A stretch of 5,874 nucleotides of DNA from Acidimicrobiia bacterium (GCA_029865445.1 JAOUGY010000244.1:1-5874), one strand, 5' to 3'; counted from the first letter of the stretch, positions 1 through 5,761 are shown. The notes: generated from the letters alone by a model not told the origin. Translations and numbers: made by a program.

Positions 1-854
1 GAGATCGCCTGCGGTGGCAGGAGACCTTCATTCGAGGCATCGAGGAACCACTGAATCGTGTACAGGCCGCCCTCGGACTGCATGTCTGGCACGGCACCGT
101 CGAAGGGCGCCCCGGCCGCGCTGAAGAAGGTCTTCAACGTGGTGACACCGGTTGTCGGGAGGGCTTGTACGGTCAGCGGGATCACGTCGGGCTGGCTTGC
201 CTTGACCGCCCGCATCGCCTCGAGGAATCCGTCGAGCGAGTCGATCGATGAGCAGTCGACGCCGGCGGCCTCGCACATGGCGATGTTGTAGTAGATCACG
301 TCGAAGTTGGCGGTGAGGGACACACCCCAGATGCCGTCGGCGAACGTGTTCTCTTCCCAGGCGATCGGGAGGATCTCGTTGTACGTGTCCGGGTCCTCCG
401 ACTCCCATTGGTCCTTCTGCTCGGTCATGTCGAGGAGCAGACCGGCGTTCTGATACGCCTCCATCAGGAACGTGTCGTCCTGGATGATGTCGGGGAGCTT
501 CTGACCTGCATCCTGCATGCGCTGGAGCTGCTGGAGGATGTCGTCATTGGACTCCGTCTGGGCCGTGACCTTGATGTTCGGGTTTGCGGCCATGAAGCCT
601 TCCCAAGCATCCGGCGGCCAGTAGTAGTCGCGGGAGACGAACGCGTGCAGCTCTACCTGCTCGCCGCCGCCTTCACCGCCTGAGCTTTCGCCGCCTTCGG
701 CGGCCGTGGTGGCAGTCTCGCCACCGCCGCCCTCCGGCGCCGTCGTGTCTTCGGAACCGCTACCACCGCAGGCGGCAACGGTCATCGCGATTATCGCAAG
801 GAGGGCAAGGAATCTCGTCATTCGCGACGAGTCCTGCCATTTCGAACCAGCCAT
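1..854 (-). CDS. Sugar-type ABC transporter substrate-binding lipoprotein (5' part, runs off the left edge)
   Basis: This is an extracellular solute-binding protein, family 1 (carbohydrate/CUT1 type), that would capture a substrate outside the membrane and deliver it to an ABC permease. The reading frame is open from the ATG at 854 to the left edge, giving 284 residues; members are usually about 400-450 aa, so roughly a third is missing. A lipoprotein signal is clear: basic n-region, hydrophobic stretch (residues 15-28) and lipobox VAAC with the lipidated Cys29. Residues 30-66 form a low-complexity Gly/Glu/Ser/Thr linker, then the globular domain begins with VELHAFVSRDYYW. PDIIQDD (121-127) and GIWGVSL...VIYYN (174-190) are typical of the family. 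GGGAG-like GGGAG lies 9 bases upstream of Met1; Met12 (codon at 821-819) gives a shorter, more classical signal peptide and is an alternative start. Permease genes would be expected beyond the left edge. Ligand unknown; sugar or polyol is inferred from family. Confidence 0.9.
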   Translation of the reverse strand, partial: MAGSKWQDSSRMTRFLALLAIIAMTVAACGGSGSEDTTAPEGGGGETATTAAEGGESSGGEGGGEQVELHAFVSRDYYWPPDAWEGFMAANPNIKVTAQTESNDDILQQLQRMQDAGQKLPDIIQDDTFLMEAYQNAGLLLDMTEQKDQWESEDPDTYNEILPIAWEENTFADGIWGVSLTANFDVIYYNIAMCEAAGVDCSSIDSLDGFLEAMRAVKASQPDVIPLTVQALPTTGVTTLKTFFSAAGAPFDGAVPDMQSEGGLYTIQWFLDASNEGLLPPQAI

Positions 855-899
855 CACCTCAGTCTCCCTCTGTTGGTGCAACTCATCGGCTGGACAGTG

Positions 900-922
900 G
901 GAGCGCCGACTAGCACCGCTCC
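900..922. repeat. Inverted repeat in the binding-protein leader
   Basis: GGAGCG (900-905) and CGCTCC (917-922) are perfect inverted arms 11 bases apart. They lie inside the predicted 5' leader of the lipoprotein mRNA, so they could be an RNA hairpin or a repressor site. Six-base GC arms can arise by chance in DNA of this composition. Confidence 0.3.
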
Positions 923-942
923 GCCAGCAACTGTGCATTATG

Positions 943-957
943 TAGAGTACGTAGTGT
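943..957 (+). promoter_or_regulatory. Candidate -10 box and weak palindrome in the divergent spacer
   Basis: TAGAGT (943-948) fits a TAnnnT -10 box for the rightward oxidoreductase gene and overlaps the leftward TACTCT box almost base for base. No good -35 box is seen for it. The adjoining TACGTA (948-953) is a perfect 6-base palindrome that extends only with mismatches, so an operator here is possible but weakly supported. The rest of the spacer (855-1041) shows no gene. Confidence 0.22.
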
Positions 958-972
958 CTGAGGCGTTTTCAA
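944..972 (-). promoter_or_regulatory. Candidate promoter for the binding-protein gene
   Basis: On the minus strand TTGAAA (972-967) lies 17 bases before TACTCT (949-944). This is a five-of-six match to the -35 consensus with an actinobacterial-style TAnnnT -10 box, and it would give a leader of about 83 nt. CATAAT (942-937) is a second possible -10 but has no matching -35. Assigned by eye only. Confidence 0.35.
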
Positions 973-1030
973 ATAGTGGTTGCGGAGGGTGGCCATCGGG
1001 TGGCCCTTCATCGGTTGCCGCTCGAAGAGT

Positions 1031-1037
1031 GAGGAGG
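1031..1037 (+). promoter_or_regulatory. Ribosome binding site of the Gfo/Idh gene
   Basis: GAGGAGG is a near-perfect Shine-Dalgarno sequence, four bases from the ATG at 1042. The spacing is slightly short, but it is the strongest such site in the window and fixes this start. Confidence 0.75.
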
Positions 1038-1041
1038 CGAG

Positions 1042-2040
1042 ATGAGTAGAAGGGTGCGAGTGGCATCGGTCGGGCTCGGATGGTGGGGTTCGACGTTGGC
1101 GGATCGGGCGGAAGCAGCTGGACTGGATCTCGTCTCTTGCTTCGCTCGGAGCACCGACTCGCGGGTCGAGTTCGCTGAGGCTCGTGGATGTAGAAGCGCC
1201 GCCACCTGGGATGAGCTGCTCTCAGACCCCGACGTCGAAGGCGTTCTGATCGCGACTCCCCATTCCACACACGCAGACCTCGTCTGCGAGGCGGCCTCTG
1301 CGGGAAAGCACGTGTTCGTCGACAAACCCTTCACCTTGAAGGTGGCCGATGCCGCGCGAGCGACCCGGGCGTGTGACGACGCAGGAGTTGTGCTTCAAGT
1401 GGGTCACAATCGGCGGCGCCAACCCGCCACCCGTTGGATCAAGTCGATGGTGGACGCCGGCGAACTCGGCATGCCGCACTATGCAGAAGCGAACCTCTCG
1501 TATCCCAAAGGTCTGAACCCCCGATCAGGGTGGCGGGGCGATCCCGCAGAGTCGCCGGCAGGCGGGATGGCCGGTCTGGGTGTCCACATGGCGGACAACC
1601 TCGTCTATTTGTTTGGGCAGCCCGCTCGGATCTCGGCGTTCAGCCGCAAGATCATCGGCGTGGGGCCTCTCGACGACGCAACGACCGCCATAGTCGAGTT
1701 CCCCGATGGCCCGCTGGCGGTCCTGGCCACAACGATGGTGATACCCGACATCGCCCGCACCGCGGTCTTCGGAACCGAAGCGGCGGCCTGGAACGAGGTC
1801 GATGGCGAGAAGGCCTACGTGCAGCGCGTCGGTGAGAAAGAGCGTTCGGAAGTGCCGGTGGAGACGCTGGACACGATCCTCGACGAGCTTGCCGAGTTCG
1901 GACGATGCGTCGCCAACGGAGAAACGCCGGAGGTCGGCGGGTGGGAGGCCCTCGAGGTCGTCGCCATTTTTGAGGGTCTCGTGGAGAGTGCGGCCACGGG
2001 TAGAGCCGTGGACCTCGCCGAGGTCAGGTCGCGTCGCTGA
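1042..2040 (+). CDS. Gfo/Idh/MocA-family NAD(P)-dependent oxidoreductase
   Basis: This is a 332-residue cytoplasmic oxidoreductase of the Gfo/Idh/MocA family, which typically oxidises or reduces sugars, inositols and related polyols with NAD(P). The N-terminal Rossmann domain carries the nucleotide motif VGLGWWG (10-16), ATPHSTH (71-77), and DKP (94-96) in place of the usual EKP, with Lys95 as the expected catalytic lysine; VGHNRR follows at 120-125. In the C-terminal domain GGMAGLGVHMAD (174-185) matches the catalytic helix motif: His182 and Asp185 are present, but Gly178 occupies the position of the usual catalytic Asp (Asp172 in Bacillus inositol dehydrogenase). Length is normal for the family. 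The ATG has a strong GAGGAGG (1031-1037) four bases upstream. The gene diverges from a sugar-type binding lipoprotein, which fits carbohydrate or polyol metabolism; the substrate cannot be assigned. The last 17 bases overlap the opposing glycosylase gene. Confidence 0.92.
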   Translation: MSRRVRVASVGLGWWGSTLADRAEAAGLDLVSCFARSTDSRVEFAEARGCRSAATWDELLSDPDVEGVLIATPHSTHADLVCEAASAGKHVFVDKPFTLKVADAARATRACDDAGVVLQVGHNRRRQPATRWIKSMVDAGELGMPHYAEANLSYPKGLNPRSGWRGDPAESPAGGMAGLGVHMADNLVYLFGQPARISAFSRKIIGVGPLDDATTAIVEFPDGPLAVLATTMVIPDIARTAVFGTEAAAWNEVDGEKAYVQRVGEKERSEVPVETLDTILDELAEFGRCVANGETPEVGGWEALEVVAIFEGLVESAATGRAVDLAEVRSRR

Positions 2041-2668
2041 CCGGACGCCCCCGACGGGCCAGGTACCCGTGCCACAGCAGACGCGCAGCGGTGGAGCGAT
2101 GTGGCCGCCACCTCGATCCGAGGTCTTCCAACTCGTCTGGACGTGGAACTGTCGGGAGTGAAAACGTCTCCTGTGCCGCCACCTGGAGCGCACGATCGCC
2201 GATGGGCCAGATGTCGGGGCGCCTCAGACAGGACAGCAGATAGACGTCTGCGCTCCAGGGCCCGATGCCTTTCTGGTCGACGAGGATTCTCCGGGCTGTG
2301 TCGTCGGTTGCCGAGTGGAGTGCGCCGAGGTCGAGGCGTCCGTCGAGGACGGCGTCAGCCAGCGATCGGACGTACCCGGCCTTCTGGCGTGAGAATCCGT
2401 CGGCCCGGAGTTCCTCGTCGGTGGATTCGAAAACCGATGACGGTGTGACGGTCCCGACTCGGAGCTCTAGCCGTGCGTAGGCGGCCGCGGCGGAGGCCAG
2501 TGACACCTGTTGTTCGAGAATCACCAGCACCAAAGTTGCGAAGCCCGGCGGTCGGGTCCAGAAGGCCGGTGGACCGAAGGCATCGACGATCGTCGCGAAC
2601 CCCGGTTCGTCCCGGGCCAGGTCGGCCACGACGGCCGCGTGGCGGGAGAGGGTCAGCGAGTCCGGCAC
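2024..2668 (-). CDS. DNA-3-methyladenine glycosylase II-like (AlkA/HhH-GPD) base-excision enzyme
   Basis: A 214-residue HhH-GPD superfamily DNA glycosylase, most like the AlkA/3-methyladenine glycosylase II group that removes alkylated bases in base-excision repair. VILEQQVSLASA (49-60) corresponds to the conserved helix usually written ILxQQVS. The helix-hairpin-helix is at 129-140 (LVDQKGIGPWSA). In DIWPIGDRALQ (152-162) Asp158 aligns with the catalytic Asp238 of E. coli AlkA. RWRPHRSTAARLLWHGY (186-202) is the usual C-terminal helix. There is no cysteine-rich iron-sulfur loop of the EndoIII type and no AlkA N-terminal domain, so this is the compact form. The start is GTG: an in-frame TAG lies four codons upstream and no Shine-Dalgarno is visible. 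The gene ends inside the oxidoreductase gene (17-base convergent overlap) and diverges from the dehydrogenase operon. It has no evident metabolic link with its neighbours. Confidence 0.9.
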   Translation of the reverse strand: MPDSLTLSRHAAVVADLARDEPGFATIVDAFGPPAFWTRPPGFATLVLVILEQQVSLASAAAAYARLELRVGTVTPSSVFESTDEELRADGFSRQKAGYVRSLADAVLDGRLDLGALHSATDDTARRILVDQKGIGPWSADVYLLSCLRRPDIWPIGDRALQVAAQETFSLPTVPRPDELEDLGSRWRPHRSTAARLLWHGYLARRGRPVSDAT

Positions 2669-2674
2669 GTGGGC

Positions 2675-2680
2675 ACTCTA
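2675..2680 (-). promoter_or_regulatory. Candidate -10 box for a leaderless glycosylase transcript
   Basis: On the minus strand TAGAGT is followed by exactly six bases and then the GTG start at 2668. A TAnnnT box at this distance puts the transcription start at or next to the start codon, as in leaderless actinobacterial genes. The missing Shine-Dalgarno agrees with this. No convincing -35 box was found. Confidence 0.4.
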
Positions 2681-2731
2681 TGGCGCTGGTGCGCCGAGTA
2701 CATTGCAACATATAGGATCGATCGTCGTGCC

Positions 2732-2737
2732 GAGGAG
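2732..2737 (+). promoter_or_regulatory. Ribosome binding site fixing the GTG start of the HisD-family gene
   Basis: GAGGAG sits six bases before the GTG at 2744. The frame stays open for more than 200 bases upstream, but those upstream bases are the antisense of the glycosylase gene, so this site decides the true start. The 75-base divergent spacer (2669-2743) also has an AT-rich CATATAGG (2709-2716) that might be part of a promoter; no -35 partner was found. Confidence 0.7.
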
Positions 2738-2743
2738 CAGCAC

Positions 2744-4039
2744 GTGCACTACCTGAAGCAACCCAAGCCGACCCCGGAAGAAGTGACGGCGGAGATTCGT
2801 TCCACCGTCAGCACGATCATCTCCGACGTGTCCCGGGAGGGCACAGCCGCCGTGCGTCGATATTCGGAGCGTTTCGACGATTGGGCTCCCGCCAGCTTTC
2901 GTGTCTCGGCGGGCGACATCGAACGGGCCTACGAGACCATGGACGGCGCCGTGGCCGAGAGCTCTCGCTTCCTGATCGACCAGGTGACCGGTTTTGCGCG
3001 CCTCCAACGTCGGACCCTCATCGACTTCGAGCAGGAGACGTTGCCGGGGGTGATCCTCGGGCAGAAGTGGATCCCCGTCGACTCGGTGGGCGCCTATTCG
3101 CCCGGCGGGTACTACCCGCTGATCGCGTCGGCGGTGATGACCGTCGCCACTGCCAAGGTCGCCGAGGTTCCGCGCGTGCTCGCCGCTGCGCCGCCGCGGG
3201 ACGAACTCGGCATGCATCGACCTCAACTGTGGGCGATGGTGGAATCGGGTGCCGACGAGATCTTCTGCGTCGGGGGGGTTCAGGCAATGGCCGGAATGGC
3301 ATTCGGGCTCGAGGACGCCGAGCCCGTCGACATGATCGTCGGCCCGGGCAACGCCTACGTCGCCGAAGCCAAAAGGCAACTGTTCGGGACCGTGGGTATC
3401 GACCTCTTGGCGGGACCCACCGAGATCATGATCATCGCCGACGACTCGGCAGACCCCGTCGTCCTCGCCTGCGATCTGCTGGGCCAGGCCGAACACGGGC
3501 CGACGTCCCCGGCGATTCTCGCCACGACATCCGAAGAGGTTGGACGCGCCACCATACGCGAAGTGGACCGCTGGCTCGAAGGGTGGCCCACCGCCTCCAT
3601 AGCGGGTCGGTCCTGGGCCGACTTCGGGACAGTGATCCTCGTGGACGACGACGAAGAATTGCGGGCGGTCGCCGATGAGATCGCCCCCGAGCACCTGGAG
3701 GTGCAGACGCGCGACCCGGAGTGGTTCGTGGAACGACTCACCAACTACGGGAGCCTCTTCATCGGGACGCACGCCACCGTCTCGTACTCGGACAAGGCGA
3801 TCGGAACCAACCACACTCTTCCCACGAAGCGAGCGGCTCGATACACCGGTGGGCTCTGGGTCGGAAAGTTCCTGAAGACGGTGACCACCCAACGCTGCAC
3901 CGCTGCCGGGTCTCTGGCCGTGGCGGAGCATTCGGCCGTCGTCGCCGACGCCGAGCTCATGGAAGGTCATGCCATCAGCGCTCGCCTGCGGCTCAACCCG
4001 GAGTTCTTCCCCGACGTCCTGGATCACCTCGATGACTGA
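2744..4039 (+). CDS. Histidinol-dehydrogenase-family NAD-dependent dehydrogenase (HisD paralog, HpsN-like)
   Basis: A 431-residue zinc and NAD-dependent dehydrogenase of the HisD family, whose members oxidise a primary alcohol to a carboxylate in two steps. The NAD-binding region includes GPGNAYVAEAK (200-210) and AGPTE (223-227). Aligned with E. coli HisD, the zinc ligands are Gln248, His251, Asp350 and His409, the catalytic pair is Glu316-His317 (APEHLE), and His357 and Glu404 match substrate-site His367 and Glu414. The Ser of AGPSE (Ser237) is Thr226 here. The blocks PGGYYPLIASAVM (119-131), LPTKRAARYTGGLW (359-372) and MEGHAISARLR (406-416) recall the paralogous clade that includes sulfopropanediol 3-dehydrogenase, not typical biosynthetic HisD; this is from memory. 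GTG start, preceded by GAGGAG. No his genes are adjacent; instead an SDR overlaps the end by 8 bases and a cyclase follows. The catabolic role is inferred; the substrate is unknown, and a true histidinol dehydrogenase is not fully excluded. Confidence 0.88.
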   Translation: MHYLKQPKPTPEEVTAEIRSTVSTIISDVSREGTAAVRRYSERFDDWAPASFRVSAGDIERAYETMDGAVAESSRFLIDQVTGFARLQRRTLIDFEQETLPGVILGQKWIPVDSVGAYSPGGYYPLIASAVMTVATAKVAEVPRVLAAAPPRDELGMHRPQLWAMVESGADEIFCVGGVQAMAGMAFGLEDAEPVDMIVGPGNAYVAEAKRQLFGTVGIDLLAGPTEIMIIADDSADPVVLACDLLGQAEHGPTSPAILATTSEEVGRATIREVDRWLEGWPTASIAGRSWADFGTVILVDDDEELRAVADEIAPEHLEVQTRDPEWFVERLTNYGSLFIGTHATVSYSDKAIGTNHTLPTKRAARYTGGLWVGKFLKTVTTQRCTAAGSLAVAEHSAVVADAELMEGHAISARLRLNPEFFPDVLDHLDD

Positions 4040-4823
4040 CGAGCGCGAGTCTCGCCAGGTTGTGACGGTGGTCACCGGGGCCAGCCAAGGGATCGGCCGC
4101 GAGATCGCCCAGGCGTTCGGACGCCGCGGTGACGCCGTAGTGCTGGCCGCCAGGAACGCATCGAATCTCGGCGAAACCGCCTCTCTCGTCGCCGATGCCG
4201 GTGGCGAACCTCTGGTTGTCGAGACCGACGTGACGTCGTTGGCATCGGTCGAGGCCATGGTTGCCTGCGCCGTGGAGCGGTTCGGTCGGGTCGACAATCT
4301 CGTCGCCAACAGCGGGATCGGGGGGCCCAGCGGTGTGTTGTGGGAGGTCGACCCGGACGCCTGGGACGAGACCTTCGACGTCAACGTGAAAGGTGTGTTC
4401 CACTCCGCACGCGCCATCGTGCCACCGATGATCGACCGTGGTGGCGGCTCCATCGTCGTGATCGGATCGATCTCTGGGAAGCGCCCGCTGTACGGACGAA
4501 GCCCGTACACGAGCACCAAGGCCGCGCTCATCGGCCTCACGAGGACGCTGGCATTGGAGACCGGTGCACACGACATCCGCGTCAACCTGATCTCCCCTGG
4601 ATTCGTGGAAGGGCCCCGCATCGACTGGGTGATCAGGGCCCAGGCAGAGGCGCGCGGCGTCTCCGAACAGGATGTGCGAGCCGAGTTCGAGGCACACTCC
4701 CCGCTCGGCCGGCTGACCTCGCCGCTCGACGTCGCCAACGCAGCTGTCTTTCTCACCTCCGAGCAAGCAAGAGGAATCACCGGCATCGACTTCAACGTCA
4801 ACGCCGGCGCCGTCATGTACTGA
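4032..4823 (+). CDS. Classical SDR-family NAD(P)-dependent dehydrogenase/reductase
   Basis: A 263-residue classical short-chain dehydrogenase, cytoplasmic, interconverting an alcohol and a ketone. The cofactor motif TGASQGIG is at 15-22, Asp66 is in TDVT, and NSG (93-95) replaces the usual NAG. The catalytic tetrad is complete: Asn118, Ser146, Tyr159 and Lys163 in YTSTK. Arg41 follows strand beta-2 where an NAD-specific enzyme would usually have Asp, so NADP(H) is favoured, as an inference. PGFVEGPRIDWVI (189-201) starts the substrate loop, and VNAG (256-259) stands where many relatives have VDGG. The start ATG overlaps the upstream stop in the shared string ATGACTGA, has no good Shine-Dalgarno, and is probably translated by coupling. 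An ATG 21 codons upstream (3969) is in frame but lies inside the previous gene and adds residues unlike any SDR. Probably acts on the same compound as the HisD-like enzyme; FabG-type ketoacyl reductase is a less likely alternative. Confidence 0.92.
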   Translation: MTDERESRQVVTVVTGASQGIGREIAQAFGRRGDAVVLAARNASNLGETASLVADAGGEPLVVETDVTSLASVEAMVACAVERFGRVDNLVANSGIGGPSGVLWEVDPDAWDETFDVNVKGVFHSARAIVPPMIDRGGGSIVVIGSISGKRPLYGRSPYTSTKAALIGLTRTLALETGAHDIRVNLISPGFVEGPRIDWVIRAQAEARGVSEQDVRAEFEAHSPLGRLTSPLDVANAAVFLTSEQARGITGIDFNVNAGAVMY

Positions 4824-4824
4824 A

Positions 4825-4830
4825 AAGGAG
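4825..4830 (+). promoter_or_regulatory. Ribosome binding site of the cyclase gene
   Basis: AAGGAG lies five bases before the ATG at 4836, in the 12-base gap after the SDR stop codon. It is an independent strong site, unlike the coupled SDR start. Confidence 0.75.
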
Positions 4831-4835
4831 CGTCC

Positions 4836-5519
4836 ATGCCACGTCTGATCGATCTGTCGCAACCGATCTACGAAGAGATGAAGGTCTACCCCGGCCACTT
4901 GAAGACGGTGACCTTCCAGCACGCCACCCACGAAGAGACAGCACCCCGTTTCGAGGGCGGATTCAGCTTCCAGACCCTCGGGTTCATGCTCAACGACAAC
5001 GGGCCCACCCACGTCGACTCGTTCAGCCATCTCGACCCCGACCCGTCGGCGCCGACCATCGACCAGATGTCGCTCGACCTGTTCTACGGAACCGCCATCT
5101 GCGTGGACGTCTCTCAGGTGCCCGAAGAAACCGACATCATGCCGTCCCACATCGAAGCGGGACTCGAGAAGGCGGGCTTGGAGGTCCGGGAAGGAGACAT
5201 GTGCTTCTTCTACACGGCCACCTATGACAGATACGCGGGCAAGAAGGAGTACCTGAGCAACTTCGCCGGCCTGGGAGCCGAGGCGGCCGAGTGGATCGTC
5301 GAGAAGGGGATCAAGACGTTCGGCGTCGATTCGCCCACCCCTGACAATCCCATCTCGAAGACCTACCCCATCCACATGATGTGCCGCCGCGAACACATCA
5401 CCCACTACGAGAACCTGGTCCTCACCGAAGTCGTCGGGACCCGATTCACGTTCGTCGGGTTCCCGCTCAAGGTGATCGGCGCCCACGGCGGCCCCACCCG
5501 CGCCGTGGCCATCGTCTAA
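4836..5519 (+). CDS. Cyclase/kynurenine-formamidase-family metal-dependent hydrolase with altered metal motif
   Basis: A 227-residue protein of the cyclase family (Pfam Cyclase; relatives include kynurenine formamidase KynB and isatin hydrolase), metal hydrolases that open amide or related bonds. It begins with the family's typical MPRLIDLSQPIYEEMKVYPG. The signature HxGTHxDxPxH appears here as NGPTHVDSFSH (55-65): His59, Asp61 and His65 are kept, but the first His, a metal ligand in KynB, is Asn55, and Gly and Pro positions are Pro57 and Phe63. GVDSPTPD (163-170) matches the usual GIDSxSxD. His180 and Glu192 keep the 12-residue spacing of the C-terminal ligands of the family. No signal peptide. 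Length is normal (about 210-260). It is the last gene of the operon, so it probably acts on a product or precursor of the SDR and HisD-like enzymes, for example as a lactonase or amidase. Kynurenine breakdown itself is not supported by the neighbours. Confidence 0.88.
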   Translation: MPRLIDLSQPIYEEMKVYPGHLKTVTFQHATHEETAPRFEGGFSFQTLGFMLNDNGPTHVDSFSHLDPDPSAPTIDQMSLDLFYGTAICVDVSQVPEETDIMPSHIEAGLEKAGLEVREGDMCFFYTATYDRYAGKKEYLSNFAGLGAEAAEWIVEKGIKTFGVDSPTPDNPISKTYPIHMMCRREHITHYENLVLTEVVGTRFTFVGFPLKVIGAHGGPTRAVAIV

Positions 5520-5538
5520 GCCCGGGCTCCGCCCGGGC
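5520..5538 (+). terminator. GC hairpin directly after the operon, possible terminator
   Basis: Two copies of the palindrome GCCCGGGC (5520-5527 and 5531-5538) flank a TCC loop, giving an 8-bp all-GC stem one base after the last stop codon. There is no T-tract, so it is not a textbook intrinsic terminator; T-less hairpins are common at actinobacterial operon ends. It may also belong to the repeat cluster that follows. Confidence 0.45.
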
Positions 5539-5540
5539 CG

Positions 5541-5575
5541 TACTGAGTATTGGGTATTTGGTACTGGGACCTGGG
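5541..5575. repeat. Five tandem degenerate heptamers
   Basis: The 35 bases divide exactly into TACTGAG, TATTGGG, TATTTGG, TACTGGG and ACCTGGG, consensus TAYTGGG. The last unit abuts the first base of the inverted-repeat element at 5576. The stretch is more AT-rich than its surroundings. Function unknown; short heptanucleotide repeats (STRR) are known from some cyanobacteria. Confidence 0.7.
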
Positions 5576-5702
5576 TCTCCCCCTCCGTCGCCTGCGGCGA
5601 CACCTCCCCCGCTGGGGGAGGAAACTCGTTGGCGGCGCGGTGTTGGGGGTTCTTGTTTCTCCCCCCAGCGGGGGGAGTCCGGCGGAGCCGGGAGGGGGGA
5701 GA
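5576..5702. repeat. REPIN-like inverted-repeat element, copy 1
   Basis: Two related arms in opposite orientation, A1 (5576-5624, 49 bp) and B1 (5656-5702, 47 bp), flank a 31-base G-rich spacer, so the whole can fold into one long hairpin. Each arm also holds two small hairpins. In A1, GTCGCC/GGCGAC has loop TGC and CCTCCCCC/GGGGGAGG has loop GCT. In B1, CTCCCCCC/GGGGGGAG has loop AGC and CCGGC/GCCGG has loop GGA. This design, paired palindromes in inverted orientation, is that of REP doublets (REPINs) mobilised by RAYT transposases in other bacteria. No transposase is in the window, so mobility is inference. Confidence 0.75.
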
Positions 5703-5709
5703 TCCGGGG

Positions 5710-5730
5710 GGCCCTCGCTTTGCTCGGGCC
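5710..5730. repeat. GC-stem inverted repeat between the two elements
   Basis: GGCCC (5710-5714) and GGGCC (5726-5730) are inverted arms around an 11-base loop. Its layout recalls the hairpin at 5520. Short, so weakly supported alone. Confidence 0.35.
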
Positions 5731-5757
5731 GCGGTGCGCGGTGGGCGGTGGCGGTGG
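5731..5757. repeat. Tandem GCGGTGG units
   Basis: Four near-identical units, GCGGTGC, GCGGTGG, GCGGTG and GCGGTGG, lie head to tail just before the second inverted-repeat element. As with the TAYTGGG heptamers before copy 1, the unit is about seven bases, but the sequence is different. Confidence 0.55.
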
Positions 5758-5761
5758 GCTT

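Noticed and set aside
28..408. A 126-codon open frame on the minus strand near the left edge
   Set aside because: It is out of frame with the binding-protein gene on the same strand, which has a lipobox and family motifs throughout 1-854.
2510..2743. Upstream extension of the HisD-like frame (an additional 78 codons)
   Set aside because: These bases are antisense to the glycosylase gene, the added residues have no HisD similarity, and the GTG at 2744 has a well-placed GAGGAG and gives the normal family length.
3969..4031. Upstream ATG for the SDR gene
   Set aside because: It would add 21 Ser-rich residues inside the HisD-like gene; the ATG at 4032 places TGASQGIG at the usual distance from the N-terminus.
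2678..4837. A 719-codon open frame on the minus strand opposite the HisD-like and SDR genes
   Set aside because: It is antisense to two genes with complete family motifs. Its protein is low in recognisable motifs and rich in Arg/Gly/Pro, as expected for a shadow frame in high-GC DNA.
4836..5519. Naming the cyclase gene kynB
   Set aside because: The metal motif is altered and no kynureninase or tryptophan dioxygenase gene is nearby.
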